From: Candidatus Gastranaerophilales bacterium
GTDB lineage: Bacteria; Cyanobacteriota; Vampirovibrionia; Gastranaerophilales; Gastranaerophilaceae
Reading direction: 5' to 3'
NCBI GenBank assembly: GCA_944325525.1
Contig: CALVAK010000007.1
Location: 1 to 64,000, forward strand
Length of the DNA stretch: 64,000 bases
Shown: in pieces, positions 28,087-36,688 of the stretch
Position numbering within the stretch: position 1 is the stretch's first letter
Layout of the letters: every line of letters begins with the position of its first letter
Position numbers and translations under genes: made by a program
The notes under the pieces: model-generated
Told to the model about the DNA's origin: nothing
Databases searched by the model: none
The model's input: the letters and a program-made list of their open reading frames with translations, nothing else

Positions 28087-28243
28087 CATAATATACTTTA
28101 AATTAAGAGACCAATCATAATTGACAGGAGAATAGTTAACTCCTCTGTATGGTAAATATACGAAATAACTCATTCTCCAAACCTTCAAAAACTTCATGAC
28201 ATTATAATTGTAGCATACAGCTACCAGAATGTCATCTGTTTTT
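28087..28243 (+). ncRNA. tracrRNA
   Basis: The anti-repeat (about 28087-28118) is complementary to the CRISPR repeat over repeat positions 5-33, with one two-base bulge (CC opposite a single T) and a few mismatches, so a long duplex with crRNA is expected. An AGGAG..CTCCT hairpin follows (from about 28126). The 3' end is a nested hairpin: ATGACATT (28196-28203) with AATGTCAT (28228-28235), enclosing GTAGC..GCTAC, then a T5 run. It is encoded on the same strand as the array and antisense-overlaps the end of cas2. The exact 3' end is uncertain. Confidence 0.8.
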
Positions 28244-28244
28244 C
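28196..28244. terminator. Bidirectional terminator between tracrRNA and cas2
   Basis: Eight-base-pair outer stem with an inner five-base-pair stem. TGTTTTT follows on the plus strand, GAAGTTTTT follows on the minus strand after the cas2 stop codon. It can serve both converging transcripts. Confidence 0.7.
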
Positions 28245-28568
28245 TATGTTTTCACCCATTTTCTTTTTATATTTTGAAGGGTTATATTCTGCTTTTTCTA
28301 TACATACAGAATTACTCCATTGTTTATCGGTTAAGTAAAAAATATTTATCTGTCCCGTTGAGGGTGCAAGGCGTTTTACAAGTTTTATATGCTGTTCTGT
28401 TTTATCGTAAGTTACGCAAGAACGGACATAAATTGAATTTTGCAGCATAAAATATCCGAGTTTTAACAAATCTTTTCTGAAAATATTTGCCTGCCTTAAA
28501 TCTTCTTTATCTACAACAGGCAGGTCAAAACATACAAACAGCCAGCCCATACGGTATTTACTCTTCAT
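28221..28568 (-). CDS. cas2: CRISPR-associated endonuclease Cas2
   Basis: 115 residues, with the ferredoxin-like N-terminus MGWLFVCFDLPVVDKEDLR carrying the metal-binding Asp and YFMLQNSIYVRSC as the next strand. Cas2 forms the spacer-integration complex with Cas1. The start overlaps the cas1 stop by 11 bases, so the two are translationally coupled. It is the last gene of the minus-strand cas operon, and its 3' end lies in the shared terminator with tracrRNA. Confidence 0.95.
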   Translation of the reverse strand: MKSKYRMGWLFVCFDLPVVDKEDLRQANIFRKDLLKLGYFMLQNSIYVRSCVTYDKTEQHIKLVKRLAPSTGQINIFYLTDKQWSNSVCIEKAEYNPSKYKKKMGENIEKQMTFW

Positions 28569-29508
28569 ATTCTCTGTTCTTTTGTGTATCTTTATATAAA
28601 TATTGTGACTTTATATCGGGAAGGAAAATATTTTCTGTACTGAATGAATTAAAAGCCGCAGCAGTTTCTTCAATATAAATATCAATAATATCAATGATTT
28701 TATAACTGTTATCCTTATATTTTATCCTGTAATTTTTAAGGCAATTAGGGATAAACTTTATCCACTCTTTAATTTCTTCACTTTCAAATTCATCGGGATA
28801 ATTTTGTGAGAAATAGTATAAATACAAATCTATAAAAGCTCTAAATGGTTCTGTTAAATCATAAACAAGCGGTGTTGTTTTATAATTACTTGTATGATGA
28901 ATGCCCAGATTGGGAAGAAGTCCGTGAATTAATATAGAACGGTAAATGATTGTTTTTAGTACGGCATATCCATAGTTTAGACAGGCATTTTCGAAACTTT
29001 GTGCATTCTGGTGTTCTCTTTTCATAAGTTCGCTTAAATAAAAGAAGTAATTATGCCAGTATTGTTTAGCAATATTAGCTTCATTCATCAAGGGTTTATT
29101 TATTAAGCTGTAAAGATTATGTTCTTTGTTTCCGATTATATCCAGTACGGCAGCCTGATTTAAGGCTTTTTGTTTAACGATTTTTTTCCAGAGTTTATTT
29201 GTAAACTCTTCATTTTGCATTATTTGATGTTTAAATACTTTAGTTCTAATAATCCTTGCCAAAGGAACACTCCAGCCGACGGGCTGAAAGGTTCTGTCAC
29301 AGTGCTGAATAACAACATTGTTTTTTAATAGTGCAGCTATTGCGTTATTAGAAAAAGATACACCGGGTGTGCAGACAATTATTGCTTTTATATCATCAAC
29401 TGGAAGTTTATAGTATTCATTTGTCTTTTTTATTTCGCAGAACAATAGCCCTTTATCTATTGATATATAACTGCCCTGTTTTGTTATATGCAGAATATGG
29501 TAGCTCAT
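28558..29508 (-). CDS. cas1: CRISPR-associated endonuclease Cas1
   Basis: 316 residues. The integrase active site is intact: Glu in EANIAKQYW, His in LGIHHTSN and Asp/Glu in LVYDLTEPFRAFID; SFENACLNYGYAVL is the conserved central helix. It inserts new spacers together with Cas2. A 132-bp gap separates it from cas9; the gap has no gene and I see no convincing promoter in it. With cas9 and cas2 only, and no csn2 or cas4, the locus fits type II-C. Confidence 0.96.
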   Translation of the reverse strand: MSYHILHITKQGSYISIDKGLLFCEIKKTNEYYKLPVDDIKAIIVCTPGVSFSNNAIAALLKNNVVIQHCDRTFQPVGWSVPLARIIRTKVFKHQIMQNEEFTNKLWKKIVKQKALNQAAVLDIIGNKEHNLYSLINKPLMNEANIAKQYWHNYFFYLSELMKREHQNAQSFENACLNYGYAVLKTIIYRSILIHGLLPNLGIHHTSNYKTTPLVYDLTEPFRAFIDLYLYYFSQNYPDEFESEEIKEWIKFIPNCLKNYRIKYKDNSYKIIDIIDIYIEETAAAFNSFSTENIFLPDIKSQYLYKDTQKNREYEE

Positions 29509-29640
29509 AGTCTACATTTAATGATTTTATAAAATAAATCAAATTAGTTCAGATTGGCAATAAATTAAAAGACATATTGAACTTAAACTGATTATTTTAA
29601 AAATGTTTTAATATCTACAAGATTTTGAAATAATATTAAT

Positions 29641-32600
29641 TTATCGTGTTTTCGTTTTTTCAATACAGGATTTAACTAAATATTTTACATGTATAGGTTT
29701 AAGTACTTCTCCTATATTATTTTTTAGTTGAATATATCCATCACTTCTTAGCGAACATAATACATATATACCCTTGGAATTTGTTTTCCCACTTCCTTCA
29801 AACTCATCTTTTATATCAACTAAACATCCGGAATAGAACATCTCGCCGCCGTTATAGAGTTTACAGCCCATATTAAGAAGCTTTTCTTTAACTTCTTTTG
29901 TTGATTTATTTGCATAAACAGGCATTACTTTTATACTGCCTTTACTATCATAATAAAGTATCTGACCTTTATGTGCCTTTGAATGTTTAAACTGCCCTTT
30001 AGTGCCTTTTGTACCGAAGTCAACATATTCACCTATGCGTTCTCTGCCGTTAATATCTGTTTCAAGATTGCCTTCGGATACAATTATAAGAACTTTCTTC
30101 ACTTTTGTTTTTTTCTTCGGATGAGTATAATTCTTAAGCAGTTCTTTCCATTCCTGTTCTGATGGATTTTCTGCCAGTTTAGAAAGCAAATCATTTTTTA
30201 TGACCGCATCTACAATATTTTTAACAGATTTAGTATCTTTTTTTATTGTTTCAATACTAACCTTTGACGTTATAAAAGCTTTATCATCAATTATTCTTTT
30301 CCCGTATATTGTTTCCAGAGGATTTGTATTTGCCTTTAATGGTTTTTTATGCGTATAAGGAAACGGCATAATTTCATTTATTTTTTGTTCTATATATGGT
30401 CTATTTAAACCTTCAACATAGTATCTGTGAGTGTTTTTATCTAGTTTCAATTCCCTGGAATAACTTATACAAATCGCATCAAGAGCATGGTGCTTCGGAT
30501 TCTCTCTGTTTTTCTTTTTATCATCACCTAAAATTTTGTTGAGAGAATATATATTTCTTATTTTTGCAGTTGTAGAACCGTTATCTACAAAGACATGACG
30601 CTGTGAGTCTTTTGTCTGCATTCCCCAGTTACATATAAAATGTGTAATTGCACTCGCAACCCTTGCGACTTGAGCAGTTTCGGCAAGTCCGTTATAACTT
30701 TCTATCAGTTTTTCACATTTATCCGGCGGCAAAGTTAAAAGTTGTGTTTTTTTCTTTCCGAGCTTTGTTTTCAAATTAAGAACTCTGTTTGTATATTCAC
30801 TCCAGCGTTCTTTATCGGAATATAACCATTCATAAGGTGTTCTGCCTTTTTTATCCTGATTTTCTTTTAAGAAACAAACAACTTTATTGTATAAAGCATC
30901 ATTCCCGCCCAGAGTTCGTGGAAAAATATGATCTATCTGGCAGCAGTCATAGTCACTTATTCCTATTTTAGCCCCGCTGTATATACATTTAAAATCCTGC
31001 ATTTTAGCAAGTTTATGCATTAAGAAATATCTTTTGGGATCAGCTCCGGCTTCTGTTAATTCTTTAATTATCTGCTCGTTTTCTTTTTCCTGGCTTTTAA
31101 TATAGTTTAATGTAGCATTGGCTTTTATGCTCCCAAAAAGAGAGTTATCTGCTCCATCTCTTACAAATTCAAAAATAACTTCATCGGGTTTGCCGTTATC
31201 TTGAATTAAGGAAATTAAAAGATTTTTAAATATCTGTAATCGATTTCTTACAACAGGGTTTGTAATACTACCAATCAGAATATCACTTTGTATATTGCTG
31301 TCAGATGATCTTTCCAGCATTTCATAGCGGTTATCAGGAACATATAATTTGTTCCAGTTGCCTATTTTTGAGAGCATTTGCTCTATTTCTTCTCTTGTTA
31401 TAGGATTTGGTGTTCCTTCTTTATCTGTATATTTATCTATATCAATATTCGAAATGAATATGCTTTCAACTATTAAATCAATCATTATTCGGCAGGCACG
31501 ACGGCAAAATGAAGAACGCCCTGAAATATTTGCTTTAAAAGAGTCCATTTTATCTTTTATAACTTTTTTGCCTATAACTTCTTCAATATCTGTTTTTGAT
31601 ATTGTAAATCCTGGATTTTTTAATTCTTTCTTTCTGTATTTTGTAAGTTTTTCTGTCCATTCCGGCAGCTTATTATAATATATTTGTTTAATTTGCTCCG
31701 GAGAAAGCATATTGTTTGTTTCAAAAGTATAAGCATTCGTATATCTGAAATTTTTTAGCTGCATTAAAAGTGTTAAAGAAATATTTTCAATAGTATCAGC
31801 ACCGCATACATTTCTTTTTGGAAGCAGTTTGCATTTTGCAATTACACGATTGTCAAATCTGGGTACTTTCTGAGATAGAACTCCCTGTAAATCCTTTTGT
31901 GTTCCTCTATATTGTATCCACTCAGGATTATTATAAGAACCATATGCTTCTCGATATTCACCATATAAAAATTCTTCAACGGAAATATTCTGCAGCTGCG
32001 GCAGCTGCTTTTTGGCTTCTTTCCATAGTTTTGTCAATTCTTTAATTACAAGGTTTCTTGGTGTTACTCTGCCCTCTTTTCTTACTTTTTGAGGATTTAA
32101 ACCTGTTGTTCTTTTATATTCATAAGGATTATTTTCTTCCCATAATCCGAGTAAAAGTGCATCATAAAAACAAGGGTACTTAAATTCATCGGATACTATC
32201 ATTTCTGTTTCAGTATTTTCATAATATGAATATTTTTTTACAGCCTCTTCATTATCCTTATCATTAACAGAATTTGCCCATGGAAGATTATTGTCATAAC
32301 CCCTTCTTTGAATTGCACTGTGAAGAGCCTTATATATCTGCCATTTTTCTAGTTTTTTGCCTTGAATTAATGCAACTCTTAATATTGTTGAGTTATAAAT
32401 AGTATCATCACCAACTGCAGCAAATTCTTTCTTAAATCTATCATCATTAAACTCTAATGGTGTTAGATTACATCTTTTCCATAAATCATAAAACCACTGC
32501 TCTCTTTTTTTGTGTGTATCAAGTGTTTTATTTATCCTTCTTCTATTTCTGTTGTCGGCAATTGAAGAATGATCTTTTTCAATAATCAAAGAGCCGATGT

Positions 32601-32676
32601 CCTTTATTTCATTATCTTCTCTCACACAATAGCCTATACTGGCTTTTCCCATATCGAATGCAAATATTTTTTTCAA
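29641..32676 (-). CDS. cas9: Cas9 RNA-guided endonuclease, type II-C
   Basis: 1011 residues, a compact Cas9. All catalytic residues are visible: RuvC-I Asp8 in FAFDMGKASIGY, an Arg-rich bridge helix (DNRNRRRINKTLDTHKKRE, about 41-59), RuvC-II Glu near 503 in EVIFEFVRD, HNH His near 583 in CQIDHIFPRTLGG preceded by CIYSGAKIG, and RuvC-III NPKHHALDAI with Asp near 733. The last 150 residues form the PAM-interacting region. It should cut DNA matched by crRNA-tracrRNA. The protein is intact; the PAM is unknown. It begins the cas9-cas1-cas2 operon. Confidence 0.96.
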   Translation of the reverse strand: MKKIFAFDMGKASIGYCVREDNEIKDIGSLIIEKDHSSIADNRNRRRINKTLDTHKKREQWFYDLWKRCNLTPLEFNDDRFKKEFAAVGDDTIYNSTILRVALIQGKKLEKWQIYKALHSAIQRRGYDNNLPWANSVNDKDNEEAVKKYSYYENTETEMIVSDEFKYPCFYDALLLGLWEENNPYEYKRTTGLNPQKVRKEGRVTPRNLVIKELTKLWKEAKKQLPQLQNISVEEFLYGEYREAYGSYNNPEWIQYRGTQKDLQGVLSQKVPRFDNRVIAKCKLLPKRNVCGADTIENISLTLLMQLKNFRYTNAYTFETNNMLSPEQIKQIYYNKLPEWTEKLTKYRKKELKNPGFTISKTDIEEVIGKKVIKDKMDSFKANISGRSSFCRRACRIMIDLIVESIFISNIDIDKYTDKEGTPNPITREEIEQMLSKIGNWNKLYVPDNRYEMLERSSDSNIQSDILIGSITNPVVRNRLQIFKNLLISLIQDNGKPDEVIFEFVRDGADNSLFGSIKANATLNYIKSQEKENEQIIKELTEAGADPKRYFLMHKLAKMQDFKCIYSGAKIGISDYDCCQIDHIFPRTLGGNDALYNKVVCFLKENQDKKGRTPYEWLYSDKERWSEYTNRVLNLKTKLGKKKTQLLTLPPDKCEKLIESYNGLAETAQVARVASAITHFICNWGMQTKDSQRHVFVDNGSTTAKIRNIYSLNKILGDDKKKNRENPKHHALDAICISYSRELKLDKNTHRYYVEGLNRPYIEQKINEIMPFPYTHKKPLKANTNPLETIYGKRIIDDKAFITSKVSIETIKKDTKSVKNIVDAVIKNDLLSKLAENPSEQEWKELLKNYTHPKKKTKVKKVLIIVSEGNLETDINGRERIGEYVDFGTKGTKGQFKHSKAHKGQILYYDSKGSIKVMPVYANKSTKEVKEKLLNMGCKLYNGGEMFYSGCLVDIKDEFEGSGKTNSKGIYVLCSLRSDGYIQLKNNIGEVLKPIHVKYLVKSCIEKTKTR

Positions 32677-32950
32677 TTTTATACTTTCTTATATAATTTT
32701 ATTATTGTATATTATCATATTTTACAGTCTTAAACAAAAATAAACGCAAACTATTTCCTATTAAAATTATTGTTATAATGTGATATTTTGATTAGAGAAA
32801 GCAAGATATGGCACTGTCTGCCAGTAAAATATATTGAATCATAAAAGAAGGTTCTCATCTTCATATTGATATCAAAAAAGGCAGGTTTTATGCCATTTTC
32901 CTTTTCTTCAAATAATGTTAAACCCGGATAGTTGCCTTTGTTAGATGAAT

Positions 32951-33040
32951 TTATTTCAAAAAACCTGTTATGATTAAAATGATAAGCATTGTTATCATGC
33001 CGGCGACAAATATAAATATACCGTTTATAATATTCTTCAT
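32951..33040 (-). CDS. 29-residue membrane peptide
   Basis: ATG at 33040 preceded by a near-perfect ribosome site (AGGAGG, seven bases before the ATG), the strongest in the accessory region. The peptide starts MKNIINGIFIFVAG, continues with one uninterrupted hydrophobic helix and ends TGFLK; a single membrane span. A longer 111-residue frame across the same DNA is out of register and lacks a ribosome site. Size and topology recall small toxins of type I systems or small regulatory membrane proteins. It lies between tRNA-Ala and cas9, all on the minus strand. Confidence 0.6.
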   Translation of the reverse strand: MKNIINGIFIFVAGMITMLIILIITGFLK

Positions 33041-33129
33041 ATAATACTCCTCCTGTAAATATTATTTTGCATTCTTCTTGTCCCAAGAGTTGTTATTTTT
33101 ATTTGCAAACTTTTTAAATGTGAAATATT

Positions 33130-33205
33130 TGGTGGAGCGTAGGGGACTCGAACCCCTGACCCCGACACTGCCAGTGTCGTGCACTACCAGCTGCGCTAAC
33201 GCCCC
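33130..33205 (-). tRNA. tRNA-Ala (GGC)
   Basis: Minus-strand cloverleaf: acceptor GGGGCGT / ACGCTCC with the G3-U70 wobble that identifies tRNA-Ala, anticodon loop CTGGCAG (anticodon GGC), T arm GGGGTTCGAGTCCCC. The 3' CCA is encoded here (33130-33132), unlike tRNA-His and tRNA-Leu in this window. The 188 bp upstream of it (33206-33393) show nothing beyond AT-rich sequence. Confidence 0.95.
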
Positions 33206-33393
33206 TTTTGCTTCTTCATAATTATCATAACATAATATTTTTGAAAAATTAAAATGTTTTTATAGATTTTATATAATATTTTTAAAATTTATTATTTCCC
33301 CAGAACTCAAAAAAGATTATATTCTTTATTCTTTTATCAGGTAACAGCTGTTTTGCCGGTTTAAGAAGAATGGTTCTACACCGGATTAGATAA

Positions 33394-34098
33394 TTAAAAC
33401 AGTCCTTGTGCAAGTAAAAATCGGCCAAGTGGAATTACATCACAGTATTGTGAAATCGAATCGATAAAACATTTATTTTCACAAAAGCCCCCGGAAAGGT
33501 ATAATTTTTCAGGTTTTTTGGCGAATAGCCATGCATTATATGCTATTCCGTGTATGAATTTAGAAATTGCAGTTTCAGGATTGTTACCTTTTGCTATGTC
33601 ATCCATAATTCTTTCAAGTCCAAAAATTCCGCAGGTTATTATATATTTCTCTTTTTGAAACTTTAATTTTTCTACATCAATATTATAAAATTTTAACAGC
33701 ATTTCTATTGTAGCTCCCGTTGAACTTGAACAGGAACTGTTCCAATCAAGATCTTTAAAGCTGTTGTTCCTGAATTGTGCCCATTTTGAATCCCGGCTTC
33801 CCATATCCAGAATAATTGAATCTTCTTTTACTATTTTTCTAAACCCGTTTATTAATGCTATTACTTCATTTTCATAATCTTCTTTTGAATGTAGCATATT
33901 TATTGACATATGACCTGTTGCTTTATCAAATTTAAAGTTAAATTTATTTATTGATGAGGATGGGACTACATAATACTTGAAATTCTTATCTGATTTAACA
34001 AGATACTGCGGATAATTGTTCATAAAGTCCGATGAAGTTCGCTCTATTATTTTTGACCATGTTGTACCTGCATCAAGTACAATTTTTATTTCTTTCAT
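33394..34098 (-). CDS. BadF/HgdC-type activase (ASKHA ATPase)
   Basis: 234 residues. The ATPase phosphate-1 loop is VLDAGTTWSKI, and the C-terminal adenosine motif is LYLSGGFCENK. Between them, CSSSTGATIEML and ITCGIFGLERIM carry the two Cys that bind the bridging [4Fe-4S] cluster in 2-hydroxyacyl-CoA dehydratase activators. Such proteins use ATP to push an electron into a partner. It overlaps the upstream gene by four bases, so the two are a unit. It is shorter than usual (about 260). No canonical dehydratase subunits are nearby, so the electron acceptor is unknown. Confidence 0.75.
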   Translation of the reverse strand: MKEIKIVLDAGTTWSKIIERTSSDFMNNYPQYLVKSDKNFKYYVVPSSSINKFNFKFDKATGHMSINMLHSKEDYENEVIALINGFRKIVKEDSIILDMGSRDSKWAQFRNNSFKDLDWNSSCSSSTGATIEMLLKFYNIDVEKLKFQKEKYIITCGIFGLERIMDDIAKGNNPETAISKFIHGIAYNAWLFAKKPEKLYLSGGFCENKCFIDSISQYCDVIPLGRFLLAQGLF

Positions 34099-34820
34099 CT
34101 TAACCTCAAAAATGCTTCAATTTTTGCTTTTGTAGAATTAGTTACAATATCATCTATATCTATATAAAGACCGTTGTACTTGTCTGCAAGATATTTAGCA
34201 AGCTGTGCTTTGGAACAAAAAGATTGTGAATAAAAGACAGTAGGTATGTCTTTATCAATGAACATTTCAAGTTCAATATCAGCCGGAGTCATAGCTTCAA
34301 CACATCTGCTCCAGCCGTATACGTGCGTTTCATCAGGAAATAAGTCAAGTACTGATAAATCATTCGGCGGAACTCCCCAGAAACCGAATTTTGCTTTACA
34401 TTGCTGTAGTGTTGTTATCTGGGGGTCATAAATATTCTTTGTTATTAATTCGATTTTCTTTCTTAAAGGAAGGTTTGATGTTGATATTTTAATTTCTTTC
34501 TTATAAGTTTTTTCTTCAAATAAACTTGATTCTATATTAAATCCCAAATCTTTTAATATTTCAAAAGCAAACCAGCCGCTGTCACATTTATCTTTTCCGA
34601 TTGGAGCAAGAATTATTATGAGTTCGTTTTTGTAATGAAACGCAGCATTAATTATGTTCTTTACTATTGAACAGTATGATTCAGGAAGTATATCTTGTTT
34701 GTTAAAGCCGTAATCTATATCAAAATCAACCCAAACAGCTTCAGGGTATAATTTTTTATATTTATCTATCAATTTTGGATGAGGATATCCCCAGAATCCT
34801 ATTATGTTTTTTGTATTCAT
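34095..34820 (-). CDS. Unknown partner of the BadF-type activase
   Basis: About 241 residues from the ATG at 34820; a GTG at 34862 is the other option. I do not recognise the family. It has an internal duplication: IIGFWGYPHPKLIDKYKKLYPE at the N-terminus resembles FGFWGVPPNDLSVLDLFPDE in the second half. At least five Cys are present, including QQCKAKFGFWG, WSRCVEAMTP and SFCSKAQL, as for iron-sulphur or redox proteins. A TATAAT box ends about nine bases before the ATG. Coupling to the activase suggests it is the activated partner. Confidence 0.65.
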   Translation of the reverse strand: MNTKNIIGFWGYPHPKLIDKYKKLYPEAVWVDFDIDYGFNKQDILPESYCSIVKNIINAAFHYKNELIIILAPIGKDKCDSGWFAFEILKDLGFNIESSLFEEKTYKKEIKISTSNLPLRKKIELITKNIYDPQITTLQQCKAKFGFWGVPPNDLSVLDLFPDETHVYGWSRCVEAMTPADIELEMFIDKDIPTVFYSQSFCSKAQLAKYLADKYNGLYIDIDDIVTNSTKAKIEAFLRLR

Positions 34821-34864
34821 AAATAAATTATAATATAAATGATGTTTTTTATTTATAATCACTG

Positions 34865-34870
34865 TATAAT
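34865..34870 (+). promoter_or_regulatory. -10 box giving a leaderless Nudix mRNA
   Basis: TATAAT followed by six T and then the ATG at 34877. Transcription starting seven bases downstream would begin at the ATG itself; no ribosome site is present. Confidence 0.6.
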
Positions 34871-34876
34871 TTTTTT

Positions 34877-35407
34877 ATGAATAAATTATTTGAAAAAACA
34901 TTGAACACAAAAGAAATTTATAACGGAAAAGTATTTAAAATAATCTGTGATGATGTTGAACTATCAACAGGCAAACAAACAAAAAGAGAGGTTGTTTGTC
35001 ATAATGGCGGGGTAGTTATTACCGCTGAAACAAATGATAAAATTATAATGGTGGAACAATTCAGATATCCGGCTAAAGAAGTATTGTATGAGCTTCCTGC
35101 AGGAAAACTGGATAAAGAAAATGAAAGTATTCTTGATGCGGCTAAAAGAGAACTTGAAGAAGAAACAGGCTATTGTGCAAAAAATTGGGAAGATATGGGT
35201 TTTATATGGACCAGTCCCGGGTTTTGTAACGAGAAATTATATCTTTTTAAAGCAACAGAGTTAACATTTTTGGGGCAGCATCTCGATGAAGGAGAAATCT
35301 TGAATTACTTATTAATTGATAAAAATATCGTGTTTGATATGGTTAAAAACGGAAAAATAAACGATTCAAAAACGATTGCTGCTCTTATGAGGGCTTATAA
35401 ATTATGA
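34877..35407 (+). CDS. Nudix hydrolase, ADP-ribose pyrophosphatase-like
   Basis: 176 residues. The Nudix box GKLDKENESILDAAKREL, continued by EEETGY, is intact apart from one extra residue before the first Glu. The N-terminal VCHNGGVVITAE and MVEQFRYPAKEVLYELPAGK are typical of the ADP-ribose pyrophosphatase (NudF/YqkG) group. It likely hydrolyses ADP-ribose to AMP and ribose-5-phosphate. It overlaps the next gene by ATGA and starts an operon with the HAD and IspF genes. Confidence 0.88.
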   Translation: MNKLFEKTLNTKEIYNGKVFKIICDDVELSTGKQTKREVVCHNGGVVITAETNDKIIMVEQFRYPAKEVLYELPAGKLDKENESILDAAKRELEEETGYCAKNWEDMGFIWTSPGFCNEKLYLFKATELTFLGQHLDEGEILNYLLIDKNIVFDMVKNGKINDSKTIAALMRAYKL

Positions 35408-36207
35408 TAAAGATGGTTGTAACTGACATTGATGGAACAATATATTCACCTGAATCAGGTATAAGTGAAGGGGTTAAACAATGTATTAGTAATCTTTATC
35501 AAAACAATATTCCTGTTGTAATAGCAACAGGAAGAACATATGGCAGTGCAAGAATTATTGCGGAGAAATTAGGACTTAAGTGTCCTCTTATTTGTTATCA
35601 GGGAGGGCTTGTTAATTCTTTTGACGGGGAAATTTTAGATGCAAAATATCTTAATCCCGATATTGCAAGAGAAATAATTAAAGATTTCAGAACCAGGAAA
35701 ATTCACCTTAATGTATATGTTGATGATAAATTATATGTTGAAGATGATAATAAATATATTAAAGACTATATAGGTGATAAGGGGATTGATTACTATAAAG
35801 TAAATTCTTTTGATGAACTTGATTTCTCTAAATTAAATAAACTTCTTGCAATAAAATATGATAGTAAATTTATTGATGATTTAATAGAAGAATTAAGAAA
35901 AAAATATCCTGAAATATATGTTGTAAAATCGTTTGATTATTTTTGTGAAATTGCGAATAAAGAGGCAACAAAAGGAAATGCAATAAAGTTTTTGGCAGAA
36001 AAATATGCGATTAAATGTGAAGAAATAATGGCTATAGGTGACCAGAATAATGATATTGAAATGATAAAAACAGCAGGTGTAGGAATTGCAATGGGAAACG
36101 GTACGGAGGAAATAAAAAAAGCAGCAGATTATATTACAGATACAATAGACAATGACGGTTTTGTTAAAGCTGTAGAAAAATTTGTTTGGGAGAAAAATAA
36201 TGTATAG
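35404..36207 (+). CDS. Cof-type HAD phosphatase
   Basis: 267 residues. HAD motif I is VVTDIDGTIYSP, motif II VIATGRTYGSAR, motif III Lys in KEATKGNAIKFL, motif IV GDQNNDIEMIKTAG. The IIB cap between 80 and 190 marks the Cof/YbiV subfamily, which removes phosphate from sugar phosphates or cofactors. The substrate cannot be predicted. It overlaps both its upstream and its downstream neighbour. Confidence 0.9.
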   Translation: MIKMVVTDIDGTIYSPESGISEGVKQCISNLYQNNIPVVIATGRTYGSARIIAEKLGLKCPLICYQGGLVNSFDGEILDAKYLNPDIAREIIKDFRTRKIHLNVYVDDKLYVEDDNKYIKDYIGDKGIDYYKVNSFDELDFSKLNKLLAIKYDSKFIDDLIEELRKKYPEIYVVKSFDYFCEIANKEATKGNAIKFLAEKYAIKCEEIMAIGDQNNDIEMIKTAGVGIAMGNGTEEIKKAADYITDTIDNDGFVKAVEKFVWEKNNV

Positions 36208-36688
36208 AATAGGACAGGGGTTTGATATCCATAAATTAGTGGACGGCAGAAAACTTATTATTGGCGGTGTTGAAATTGGTTATGAAAAAGGACTTCTGGG
36301 ACATTCCGATGCAGATGTTTTAATTCATTCTATAATTGATGCTTTACTTGGGGCTCTGGCTCTTGGAGATATCGGTACACACTTTCCTGATAATGATTCA
36401 AAATATAAAGATGCCGACAGCTGTGTGTTATTGGAAAAAACATATAATCTTATAAAGCAATATGGTTACGAAGTTAATAATATAGATAATTCAATACTAA
36501 TACAAGAACCAAAAATGAAGCCGTATATTCCTTTGATGGTAAAAAAAATATCTTCTCTACTTGGTATTGACGAAAACAAAATTTCTATTAAGGCAAAAAC
36601 GATGGAAGAACAAGATTCTGTGGGAGAAAAAAAAGCCGTTGCAGTTCACAGTGTAGTACTTTTAAAAAAAACAGAAACGGAAAAATAA
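36200..36688 (+). CDS. ispF: 2-C-methyl-D-erythritol 2,4-cyclodiphosphate synthase
   Basis: About 162 residues from the ATG at 36200; an earlier TTG would add six. GQGFDIHKL gives the metal-binding Asp and His, GHSDADVLIHSIIDALLGAL the next conserved block, and IQEPKMKPYIP follows. It makes the cyclic diphosphate in the non-mevalonate isoprenoid pathway. GGGAG lies before the chosen start. It overlaps the HAD gene by eight bases, and the last residues are Lys-rich. Confidence 0.95.
   Translation: MYRIGQGFDIHKLVDGRKLIIGGVEIGYEKGLLGHSDADVLIHSIIDALLGALALGDIGTHFPDNDSKYKDADSCVLLEKTYNLIKQYGYEVNNIDNSILIQEPKMKPYIPLMVKKISSLLGIDENKISIKAKTMEEQDSVGEKKAVAVHSVVLLKKTETEK

Noticed and set aside
29509-29640. 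A small gene or RNA between cas9 and cas1
   Set aside because: No reading frame and no convincing hairpin or promoter; only AT-rich spacer.
28221-32676. Type II-A or II-B assignment of the cas locus
   Set aside because: No csn2 (II-A) and no cas4 (II-B); three genes only and a 1011-residue Cas9 fit II-C.
32751-33086. 111-residue minus-strand ORF upstream of cas9
   Set aside because: No ribosome site, composition unlike a protein, and it covers a much better small gene in another frame (32951-33040) with AGGAGG.
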